Below are positions 55,484 to 64,000 of a stretch of DNA of 64,000 bases, in pieces. How positions within the stretch are numbered: the stretch's first letter is position 1; every line of letters begins with the position of its first letter. The notes beneath the pieces are model-generated. The model made no database searches, had not been told where the DNA came from, and saw only the letters and a list, made by a program, of their open reading frames with translations. Source of the stretch: Pseudoips prasinana (taxonomy: Eukaryota; Arthropoda; Insecta; Lepidoptera; Nolidae); contig OX621238.1 in NCBI GenBank assembly GCA_951640165.1, positions 30,280,001 through 30,344,000 of the forward strand. Reading direction: 5' to 3'. The position numbers were made by a program, and so were the translations under genes.

Positions 55484-56176
55484 TGTGGCGAGCGGTTCGG
55501 TGGGTCAGGGGATATTTGGGAAAGAAACTAGTGATTGCACATGAACTGGCGTCGACAGTGACAGTTGGTTCACTACTAAGATCACGGAACACACACGTAC
55601 TTAGAGTCCCGGCGACTAGCACTCGGTTAGAGTCCACACGTAGCGCACTTTAGAGTTCCCGTGACGAGCACTGCCAAAGTTAAACTCCTGACGTATACGG
55701 CACACTTCACATTGTGTAGGGAATACTTGGCACTGTTTACAGTCACTGATCACTTGCACTTGTTCAGTTTTCCACTTCGATTACTTGCTCTCCATTCGCG
55801 TTCAATATCACTTGAATTAAAACTAAAACTGTACTGCTTTAACATTCCGCTTATATACCCCTAAATTGTTCCAAATTTAAAACATTTCGTTAGTCATATT
55901 TTTCTTTCTAGAACATTCCTCTATATGACAGATTAGTCGTAATGCTTCTGTCCTTGTCTTCCCCTATCTGATTCTTTTCATTCACAAAACTCGCTCTATC
56001 TCTTTTAATGATTCTGGAAACATCTAATGTCAACATTTACATTAAGAATATTGTATTTCCTTGTCATCAGCTATCCTTTTTATTTTGTTCTGGTATTATC
56101 TAGACCATTCTAGCGCTGTTCCAAAAGCCACCAAAACCGTTACCTACTGGTAAGAGTTCGAAGCCCGAACGTGACA
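55484..56176 (-). mobile_element. Solo LTR of an LTR retrotransposon
   Basis: On the minus strand it begins TGTCACGTTCGGGC (56176) and ends CTCGCCACA (55484), a TG...CA pair of ends. ATAT flanks both sides (55480-55483 and 56177-56180), a 4-bp target duplication as in Ty3/gypsy elements. A TATA box GGTATATAAGCGG lies in the middle (about 55850), as in a U3/R junction. A tandem-like pair of ACTCTAA...GTGCT motifs lies downstream. No internal domain is present, so it is a solo LTR. A partial second copy lies at 10110-10358. Confidence 0.75.
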
Positions 56177-56180
56177 ATAT

Positions 56181-57802
56181 CATGTTTTGAAATTAAATTA
56201 TAAGGTAACATGATCCTAATGTAATTGTTATCATTGTCGTTTGCCTGCATTGCCGTGTATCACTCGGCTATCATTGTGCCGATAGTCATTCTACCACTGA
56301 CTTAATAGCACAGAGCCTCGAAAAACACCAAAAGAGGCTTTAGGTAGGTGGTTGGACCAGATCCAAAAATCAGTGCTTTTGGACACGGCTCGTATTGTCA
56401 GGAGTGTCGTATTGGCAGGACAAATAAGCACACACCTTATTATTATTCTGTATAATATAAAAGTTTCCTAATACATTCTTAACTATGTAATTTGAGGTGA
56501 GTAAAGTACTCTGTGATGTTAAGTTAACATCTCAAAAATGCTAAGCAAGTGCTTCTAAGCTAAGTGGTGTCTTACATTTTTTACACTTTATTCGGTGTTT
56601 CTTAAAAATATACTACTTAATGTTTTTGAAGGTTATATTTTAGATGACTTCTTTGTTTTTGAACTTATAGCTGAGCACTTACCAGTTAATAATTATAATC
56701 ATAATCTTTATCGACATAAATATATGGTATAATTTTGTTAAAGTCCCTAGATCGTGTGCTAGTTGATTAAACCTGCTTTACAGAATTGCCTTGCCTGAAA
56801 GTGTCTTCACCGCGTTAAAATTTAATAATTAAGTTTAAAAAAAAAAACATAAATAACAGTAGTCTGTAAACTTCCCAGCCATGGTGAATCATACTTGGCC
56901 CATAAAATTGCGTTAAATTTTGAAAGACTTAGGACTTTACAATTTTTTAATCAATTTAACTATATAAATACTAGGTGCATAAATTGTGTGTTCAGTCTAT
57001 ACGCATAAAAAAGTGCACACTAATTTCATAAAAATATTACAGTAAGTACATTTGTTTTGTTTATTACATTTCTTAAACGATAAGTGTAAATATAAAAAAA
57101 AACTCGCCCTCGCTATAACAAACAAAACACATTGAATTCTTTGGCCTTCAAAAATACTGTTATATTATATCAAATATTACTTGACCTATTAACACCGGGT
57201 TACTCTCCGTGGGGACCTTTTCTGGTGTACATAACAAATTGGAAAGTAACCAGACGAAATAACATTCCTTTCAATAAAATGTTACAAGGAAAAATGCAAT
57301 TTCAACATTGCTTTATTAGACTTGCTTGTGAAAATTCCTACTGGATTTAGGAAGCTTCGTACGATATAGGTCAGGGTACTGGCAAAATATAGTTTTCGTA
57401 AATCAAGCTGAGTTTTAAAAACTTTAGGATGCCCGTTTAAACCTTTTAGTTACATCCTAAAGCACTTTATATAGTGCAACAGACAAAACAGATACTAAAA
57501 GGACTATTTATTTCCATTAAACTTGGGTATTACAGGTCTTAAAAATTAGAAAGAATTTCTACATGTCTAACCAGATACATATTACACAATTAATTAAATT
57601 ATTATGCCATTAAAATATCCTAAAGATTTGTTCGAAATTTGGCCAGTAAGGTTCTATTGTCAAAGACTATTAGACCAGGGTAGAAGCCTTAAAAAATAAT
57701 AAAAAGTGAAATAAAATAATAGTAGGATGAAACCTATTATAAAAGGAGGGGAATATTATAAAAATTAAAGGAAAAATAATTTACGGGCGATCTGAGGTCG
57801 GG
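56181..57802. other. No gene recognised; weak coding-like stretch at about 56311-56430
   Basis: The plus frame EPRKTPKEALGRWLDQIQKS followed by LLDTARIVRSVVLAGQ looks like a worn transposon peptide but is not assigned. The rest is AT-rich. Confidence 0.3.
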
Positions 57803-58661
57803 AAGGGGATGGGGGTGAGTTTTTAAGGGTAAACAACGTTTTTCTCGATTTCCGGCAAAACTAAAAGACCTATCGAAAAAGTCAAATGGCAAAGTTGTAG
57901 GTAATAAAAAGATCTAAAACTTTTGTATTTACACTTTTTTCACGTAACGTCAAAATTTATGTGAATAATTCAAAAACCAAGTTTTTGGTTTTTTATTTTT
58001 CTTTTACAATTTTTTTTCCTTTTTAACGAAATTTGGTGAAAACTTACCTTTTTATGTCCCAAATACGCTGTAATTTATTTGATTAAAAATATTTATTTTT
58101 TTACCTTATTTTGAATTAATATCGAAAAAACACCCTAATTTTCAATGGAAAACTCACCCGTCAAGATATCAGCTTTTTCAAAAAGTTGTGATGTTTTCTG
58201 TTCGTTGAAATCTTTACTTTCCGATGGTGAAAAAAAATATATATGTTACTATAGTAAATCTTCTCAGAAAATGCAAAAAATCGAAAAAATCTCGAATTCG
58301 ATTTCTTTTTAATTATTATAAATAATTTCATCTAAAAAATGTGATAGCTGCAATTTGTTTCAATTAAAAAGTTGATTTACTTAATGCTAATTACATTTAT
58401 GGGACATAAAAGGTAAGTTTTCACCAAATGTCGTTAAAATAGAAAAAAAATTGTAAAATATAAAAATAAAAAACCAAAAACTTGGTTTTTTGAATTATTC
58501 ACATACATTTTGAGGTTATGTGAAAAAAGTGTAAATACAACAGTTTTAGATCTTTTTATTAGCTACAACTTTGCCATCTGACGTTTTTAGATAGGACTTT
58601 AAGTTTTTCCGGAAATCGAGAAAAACGTTGTTTACCCTTAAAAACTCACCCCCATCCCCTT
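57803..58661. mobile_element. 859-bp foldback element with about 260-bp inverted arms
   Basis: The left arm starts AAGGGGATGGGGGTGAGTTT and the right arm ends with its complement at 58661. Matches run through AAGGGTAAACAACGTTTTTC, AAAACTTGGTTTTT and AGGTAAGTTTTCACCAAAT with scattered changes. The central about 330 bases are weakly inverted. No ORF. Likely a non-autonomous DNA transposon (foldback or large-TIR MITE); target duplication not clear. Confidence 0.85.
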
Positions 58662-58831
58662 ATGAAAACGTAACTGTCTCCTTTATTTATAATTCAAATG
58701 AAACCGAACCCAATTAATATAAAATGTGTATATAAATTGACGAAGCAAAAAATAATTGCTATTCAGCCTTTAGAAACCTTATAACTCCCCTTTTGAAGGG
58801 CCCCATGCTGTAGTCTCTTGAGAAAACCGCA

Positions 58832-58936
58832 ACAGGGAGTTCATTTTACAACCTCATCGTACGTGGGAGGAAGTTACTCTGAAAGCAAACCGTACGAGAT
58901 CGAAACGGTTCGAGGATGTGAGGATGAACTCCCTGT
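58832..58936. repeat. Stem-loop with ACAGGGAGTTCAT arms
   Basis: 58832-58844 pairs exactly with 58924-58936. Inner CCTCA and TGAGG also pair. A CGTACG..CGTACG pair lies in the loop. Confidence 0.65.
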
Positions 58937-58971
58937 CTATGGCGAGAGGTACGATGGTAATTAGCCGTGGG

Positions 58972-59027
58972 CATCAAATCAAATAATTCCTCTGAAATTT
59001 TTATCAGAGAAATTGTTTGATTTGATG
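58972..59027. repeat. Pre-miRNA-like hairpin
   Basis: 24 bases on each side pair with one G-T and one A-C mismatch around an 8-base loop. Confidence 0.7.
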
Positions 59028-59051
59028 CTCACTGCCACCTTCTACCATGTA

Positions 59052-59264
59052 CAGACGCCAGCACATCAACCCAAAATTGAAACTATGTCTATACATCTAA
59101 ATTTTTACTCTGTGATGTGCAATAAAGTGTACCTACCTATCCATTTATCTACATCAATCTGCCAAATTTCCCCAATTGAAAGTGAACCTTCTTCTTTTGT
59201 GATAAAGATGAAAATCTATAAAAGAAATTTGACAGATTGGGGTAGCTGGATGTGCTGGCGTCTT
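59052..59264. mobile_element. TACAGACGCC MITE with internal insertion
   Basis: Left end CAGACGCCAGCACATCAA, right end GGATGTGCTGGCGTCTT, TA on both sides. About 75 extra bases after the left end make this copy 213 bp. Confidence 0.82.
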
Positions 59265-59295
59265 TACATTAAAATATTTCCTTTTCCATTCCTAT

Positions 59296-59352
59296 ACAAA
59301 TAACTGAGGGGATTGCAGAATTTAACATTCTGCAATCCCCTCAGTTATTTGT
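59296..59352. repeat. Perfect 26-bp hairpin
   Basis: 59296-59321 pairs with 59327-59352 without mismatch around a 5-base loop. Confidence 0.85.
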
Positions 59353-59413
59353 GACCAACTTTAAAAGACTAGATACTCGCAACTGCAATTTGTACTTGCT
59401 TTTTACAAAATCG

Positions 59414-59472
59414 ATTCATAAACTACCGAGAAGTCGCGCAACATACACGCGACTTCTCCGTAGTTTATGAAT
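59414..59472. repeat. 25-bp hairpin with one mismatch
   Basis: 59414-59438 pairs with 59448-59472 with a single C-C mismatch and a 9-base loop (GAGAAGTCGCG and CGCGACTTCTC inside). Confidence 0.82.
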
Positions 59473-59518
59473 AGAGTTTGATAATTATTTTCTCAATAAA
59501 TAGGGAATGCTTCTATTC

Positions 59519-59900
59519 AAATCAAATCATTTATTTGCGAAAATGGGTGTTTTACAGAACTTGTTAAACATTACATTTAGTTTATAAAAAATTACATTTT
59601 AATTTCTACATTTATATAAAATGTAATTGTAAGAAAAGAATGTCAATAAATTTTACATTAATAGAAAATAACTAATTTGTTACATTTAAAAAATAACTTT
59701 AATACAACATGAATTATAAACATTTATCGGTCAAATACTCATTAACAGCAAAGTAACTTTTCAATAAGTAATTTCTTAACTTAAAAGTTTAATGTTTCAA
59801 GCAGTTTGGTTGGTAAGTGATTATAAATTCTAGGGGCCATGCAGATTATACTCTTATTTAGTATGTACTGCAGTTTTGTTTAATGAAAACCGTATTTTAT
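59519..59900 (-). pseudogene. CR1/Jockey-like LINE 3' fragment
   Basis: On the minus strand MAPRIYNHLPTKLLETLNF and, in another frame, LRNYLLKSYFAVNEYLTDK match the end of such polyproteins (compare RFYNKLPTQI...YYTTKEYIDDK at 16890-18301). Frames are broken; the 3' UTR runs to 59519. Confidence 0.65.
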
Positions 59901-60224
59901 TAATTTCTTTGATTACTTCATTTTTTTAACATATTTATATTAATTTGAGTAAATAATACTCGTACTACTTCTAGGATATAGATGCTAGATAGAATGAGTA
60001 AATTAAGATTTTGGAAAAATGGGTTACAACTATCAATTGGTTTTAGTTTACAAATGGCTCGTATGCATCTGTGTTGTGTTTGGGGAATCGTTCCATATAA
60101 TTTTTGTATGTTTAATAGGTTCTATGTTTTTTAAAACAGTAATTGTTGTTTGATATAAAGTTACATGACCGATACCCGTCGTTGCCTCTGCTAGGCAGGT
60201 GAGTTTCATGTGCAAGCAACTGTT

Positions 60225-60340
60225 TGCATTGGCTGGCTCGCATTTCAACCGGTTTGTTCCACCGGTTCTCCTCAGTTGGGTCGCATCAAAAATAGTAGAA
60301 CGAAACCGGACCGTCGTCATAGATAGCTCTATTCTAATGA
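60225..60340 (-). repeat. Fragment related to repeat E
   Basis: TCTCCTCAGTTGGGTCGCAT and GGACCGTCGTCATAGATA recall parts of 18445-18700. Orientation uncertain. Confidence 0.4.
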
Positions 60341-60482
60341 TAACTTTATGAATTTCCTCATCAATAAAGATAGAAGCACTAGCTGGATTACCTACAGCTT
60401 GCTTGTGAAGTCCGTAATATCTGGATTATGTAACTAATATTGAGATCAATATGGGGGGAAGTTGTCGTTCATATACACTCAC

Positions 60483-60558
60483 TAAAGTGATCTAGAAACC
60501 AGCGGGATAAGTTAAGTGTCTAACATATCCCGCTTGTTTCTGCCAGTAGATCACTTTA
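60483..60558. repeat. Pre-miRNA-like bulged hairpin
   Basis: Three paired blocks (12, 5 and 9 bases) with a 6-base bulge, one mismatch and a 16-base loop: TAAAGTGATCTA with TAGATCACTTTA, AGCGGGATA with TATCCCGCT. Confidence 0.7.
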
Positions 60559-60644
60559 TAGAAAGTACAGCACCCGAGCTGGCTGGAGTAGAACTTGTGC
60601 ACTAAAAATAAAACAATTTATAGTGGTTTTAATAATACTATACA

Positions 60645-60909
60645 AAATAATATTATAAACGTGAAAGTTTGTAAGTATGGATGGATGGATGTTTGGTACT
60701 CTTTTACGTAAAAACTACTGAATGGATTTCAATGAAGCTTCACAATAATATAGCTTATACATCAGAATAACACATAGGCTACAATTTATAAAGATATTGT
60801 GTGAATTGTCCAAAATATAACGATAAGTGTCAAGTAAGTAGGAAAAAATCTACCATCTGTGAACTATTCCGGCGTGCACTGTCAAAACCGCTAGAGGTAC
60901 ACATCCTAG
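60645..60909 (+). mobile_element. Short non-autonomous Helitron
   Basis: Body shared with 33749-34018. The 3' end CACATCCTAG precedes T. The 5' TC is not clear. Confidence 0.7.
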
Positions 60910-60944
60910 TAATAATAATAATAATAATATCCTCCTAGCCGAAT

Positions 60945-61293
60945 CCGGCCACGGCGGCCAGTCTCAATAGAGATTAGCCATCTGCGCGGGACATATTATA
61001 GTGCTCAAGTGTGTGCGCAAACACAGGAGCACTTTCTATTCCATCACTCTCATAATCCGATGGGACGACTAGCGACACGACCGGAAAGAGGTCAGGCACA
61101 GGACCGATGGCTTTACGTGCTCTCCGAGGCACGGGGGTATAATACCGCCAACTCTCAGACTTCGGGCTGATGCTGAGAAATTCTGCTTTTTACAGAAAAG
61201 TCCCAAAATCACTTTTGGCCCGACCCGGGATTTGAACCCAGGACCTCGTTATCTGCGGGTGAACAAGCTACGGCTAGACCAACGAGGCAGTCA
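60945..61293 (-). mobile_element. tRNA-headed SINE, family D
   Basis: About 350 bp on the minus strand: tRNA-like head (box B GGTTCAAATCC), body with TCTCAGCATCAGCCCGAAG, end at GCCGGATTCGGC and an ATT tail at 60910-60930. Confidence 0.82.
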
Positions 61294-61407
61294 CACATCC
61301 TCGTAGAGCTTGTGATGTTCATAATACTTTCGTATTTAAATTTATTATAGCGAAGGACTAAAAATGCAGTGTACTGAAAATAATGTAATTTAAAGTGGTT
61401 TTAATAA

Positions 61408-61521
61408 TCCTACTATCTTACTAATATGATAAATGCGAAAGTTTGTGAGTATAGATGTATGTTTGTTATTCTTTTACGCCAAAACTACTTTAACGCGGGT
61501 GAAACCGCGGGGCCTAGCTAG
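61408..61521 (+). mobile_element. Very short Helitron (114 bp)
   Basis: TCCTACTATCTTACTAATAT after A, then GCGGGTGAAACCGCGGGGCC and TAGCTAG before T. Sister of 33653-33748. Confidence 0.82.
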
Positions 61522-62208
61522 TACAAAATAATGTTTAAATCAATAAATACCAAGAACTCTTAATGGGTTGATGTGAATAAAAGGTTTAATTTTTTAATTA
61601 TAGCGGGGTTAAGAGTCACTACACAACTACAAAGGATTCTACAAGTTATGACTATGTTATGGCATAGCTACTTAATTTATATTAACGATTATTACAAAAC
61701 TTTATACATAATAATAATTAAAGTAGATACTAAAATATTTATTGTCGTAGTAAAATAATCCCATAAAACTATCGTGTAAATCGATGCATCGAGCTTATGA
61801 ATTTTATGTATGGTATACATATATATACAGCTCTACAATGTATTACTTGTAACTTACCTACTTGTACTTTAACTTGGCGGCAAAAACCCAAAACTCCAAT
61901 AGAAAAAGAACTGTAACTTATGAACAGCTTAACGGTTTTTCATAAAAAATTAAACGCGTTGTTATGTTTGGGGCGCAGATGGATTCTCTGCTTAAGACTA
62001 AGGCTCCTTGGGCCTCAATCCGAATCTCATGTAGGTAGATATATAGAAATTCCATATACCCATATGGAGGTGGTACTACGGCTTATAGATCCTTTAGCAA
62101 ACCGAACGGCCGGTTACCTACTGAAATTATTTGCGGCTCCTGCTACATTCTTTCCTTGATCATAGAGCTAACCGAACTCCATAAGGTATCTATGTTTTGA
62201 TAAGAATT
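61522..62208. other. No gene recognised
   Basis: The frame 61920-62159 is open but not recognised. Confidence 0.35.
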
Positions 62209-62291
62209 AGATTTTAGTTATTAAGGCGTAAATAGGAATCATCATGTACGAAACATGATGATTCCTATTTACGCCTTAATAACTAAAATCT
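62209..62291. repeat. Perfect 39-bp hairpin
   Basis: 62209-62247 is exactly complementary to 62253-62291 around ACGAA. Outer bases AGATTTTAGTTATTAAGGCG; loop side ATCATGT. Confidence 0.92.
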
Positions 62292-62390
62292 TATTTTAGG
62301 TCATAAATCTTAAATCCCTAGGGCTTTCTTTATAAATTATCTATATTCATAAACACTAGAGTATTCATAAACACTAGAGTAATCAATGAA

Positions 62391-62636
62391 CCTTTTTTTT
62401 TATTATTTTTATTATATTTTTTTGATAGGGCAGGGGGAATGCCTACGCATGCCACCCGCAAAAAGTGTCTGCGGGTGGGTATGTCGGACTCGCACCGACT
62501 AAACCTACCTGCCGTGGACTTCTCTTGACGCCTGATGGGAGGAGCCCCGGGAACGCGGGTATGCTGCTCCGGTGCCCCTCTTTTGCGCCATGTCCCAGAT
62601 GGTCGGGACACGTACCCTGGGAGTGCTTGGGATCTT
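62391..62636 (-). mobile_element. R1-clade 3' UTR fragment with A-rich tail
   Basis: Only the last about 230 bases of the 3' UTR and an A-rich tail containing ATA units are present. It matches 63325-63556 in reverse orientation. Confidence 0.85.
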
Positions 62637-62953
62637 AATATTACTAAGAGATTAATATTATTTGTCTTTAATCCCCTATCTAACTCACTTCCGGGTAGAA
62701 TATTAAGAAAACGATATATTATTTTAACTGGAGGTCTTAGTTTTTAATTGCGTGCTTCTAACTTTAAAACCGAGAAACTTGCATACATACTTTCAACCAC
62801 TAATTCACGATTATAATAAATACCATTTAATGTGTGTCCCTACTAAGACAGCATTAATTTTGTTTAATGGATGATTTATAGGTAACATCATACTAATAAA
62901 ATAAGAATTGTATTATATAAATATGTTATGTTTGAAAAGGTGCCGTAGCTTAA

Positions 62954-63181
62954 TTGTGCCCGGCCTGGGAAGCCGAGAGGCGAGTCCTGGTCGCAGCGAT
63001 CGGACGGGATCTATCCCCACCAGCGATCGTAGGCGCGATGCTGGCGGGTGACAAATGGGACGCCGTGGTCTCCTTCTGTGAGACAGTCATGCTCCAGAAG
63101 GAGGCCGCCGAGCGGGTTCGGGAACGAGCCGATCCCACTCGTAGACGGAGGAGGCGTCGGGGTGGCGGCGGCAGCCGGTAG
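62954..63181 (+). pseudogene. C-terminal pol fragment of the truncated R1-clade LINE
   Basis: Begins at the last Cys of the zinc motif (LCPAWEAERRVLV) and runs to the TAG at 63179-63181. It differs from the 1-496 copy by substitutions and a two-codon gap in the GDSSKWDAV region. Confidence 0.82.
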
Positions 63182-63556
63182 CCCAACTCCCCTCGGGGCT
63201 GCGTTGGCAGTATGAGAAGTGTCCTCTACTGCGGCCACTTACAAGCAGCTCCGGGAAGACAGCGATCTGTTTGTGGCACAGTCGCTGTGCCAGACTGGCC
63301 GGAGTCGGCAATAGGGGAGGGCAATCCCAAGCACTCCCAGGGTACGTGTCCCGACCATCTGGGACATGGCGCAAAAGAGGGGCACCGGAGCAGCATACCC
63401 GCGTTCCCGGGGCTCCTCCCATCACGCGTCAAGAGAAGTCCACGGCAGGTAGGTTTAGTCGGTGCGAGTCCGACATACCCACCCGCAGACACTTTTTGCG
63501 GGTGGCATGCGTAGGCATTCCCCCTACCTAATCAAAAAAATATAATAAAAAAAAAA
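62954..63556 (+). mobile_element. 5'-truncated R1-clade LINE
   Basis: The last about 75 codons of pol, the 3' UTR and an A-rich tail (TCAAAAAAATATAATAAAA). Same subfamily as 1-855. Confidence 0.87.
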
Positions 63557-64000
63557 GGTTCATTGATTACTCTAGTGTTTATGAATTGATATTGATTATT
63601 GTTATTGGTTATTCAAACGGGCATACTTGCTAATGCGGATAATAAACATTGGATTGATAAAAAAAAACGGTATAAAATAGTTGAGCGCACTTTGATTTAA
63701 AACACTTCCCTTAAAATCCCCAATTCCAATAGGCCTGAGGCAAAAATGTCAAAATGTAATTGTTTTAAAAAATAAAACATTAACTCATTGACATGCGTAC
63801 TCACAAATACACACATGCAGGTGTATAACACGACATTATTGTGACCTAATTATGATTCTGAACAAGACCAAATATGAAACTTTTCCATCTTATCTTGGAT
63901 TAGCTTAGGACTGAGCATTTCGGTCAAACAACTTTGGTTGTTTCACGCTTCTGATAGTATTTATTAGGTATATAGTTATTGCTGATGGCTGGTTTATCTA
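63557..64000. other. AT-rich DNA; first 30 bases repeat the flank of 62391
   Basis: 63557-63586 is the reverse complement of 62363-62392. Nothing else recognised. Confidence 0.5.

Noticed and set aside
54705..55864. Several short frames around 54.7-55.9 kb as possible host exons
   Set aside because: No codon bias, splice-site chain or recognisable peptide; part of the stretch is the solo LTR.
59013..59303. 96-codon frame over the MITE
   Set aside because: It reads through inverted repeats and TIRs of a non-coding MITE.

Overview
The window looks like intergenic or pericentric DNA from a moth or butterfly (Lepidoptera). It is AT-rich with isolated GC-rich islands. No host protein-coding gene, rRNA gene or functional tRNA gene could be recognised. 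Almost everything that can be named is a transposable element: an R1-clade LINE, Helitrons, tRNA-headed and 5S-rRNA-headed SINEs, RTE and CR1/Jockey-like LINE fragments, TIR MITEs and a solo LTR. The assignment to Lepidoptera is inference from this mix, from the very short non-autonomous Helitrons with CTAG ends, and from a (CCTAA)n telomere-type tract.

Layout. 1-855: 3' end of an R1-clade LINE cut by the window edge. 1387-7708: a complete Helitron on the minus strand, with both termini, an A|T target, a 1417-aa Rep-helicase and, upstream, a set of small exons predicted here that encode a cysteine-rich zinc-binding module. 7849-8735: a Harbinger-like remnant. 9-19 kb: SINEs, MITEs, an LTR fragment and a broken LINE (16890-18301). 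19160-25260: a complete R1-clade LINE on the minus strand, with two intact ORFs joined by a TAATG stop/start overlap, a poly(A) tail and a 14-bp target duplication next to (CCTAA)3. 25-57 kb: a patchwork of nested SINEs, LINE tails and short Helitrons. 55484-56176: a solo LTR with a 4-bp target duplication. 57.8-62.3 kb: a large foldback element, then a cluster of small perfect or near-perfect hairpins. 62.4-63.6 kb: two R1-clade 3' ends facing away from each other, sharing sequence beyond their poly(A) tails.

How the parts work together. The complete R1-clade LINE could supply reverse transcriptase and endonuclease for itself and perhaps for other poly(A)-tailed sequences; this is inference. 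The RTE and CR1 fragments are remnants of machinery that could once have mobilised SINEs. The large Helitron shares the TC...CTAG end type with about eight short Helitrons, but its 3' hairpin differs from theirs. Its HUH endonuclease motif carries a His to Arg change, so this copy is probably inactive.

The most unusual items are the spliced zinc-finger exons of the Helitron with two possible acceptors, the 5S-rRNA-derived SINE family (about four copies), the intact R1-clade LINE at a telomere-like tract, and the hairpin cluster at 58.9-62.3 kb.
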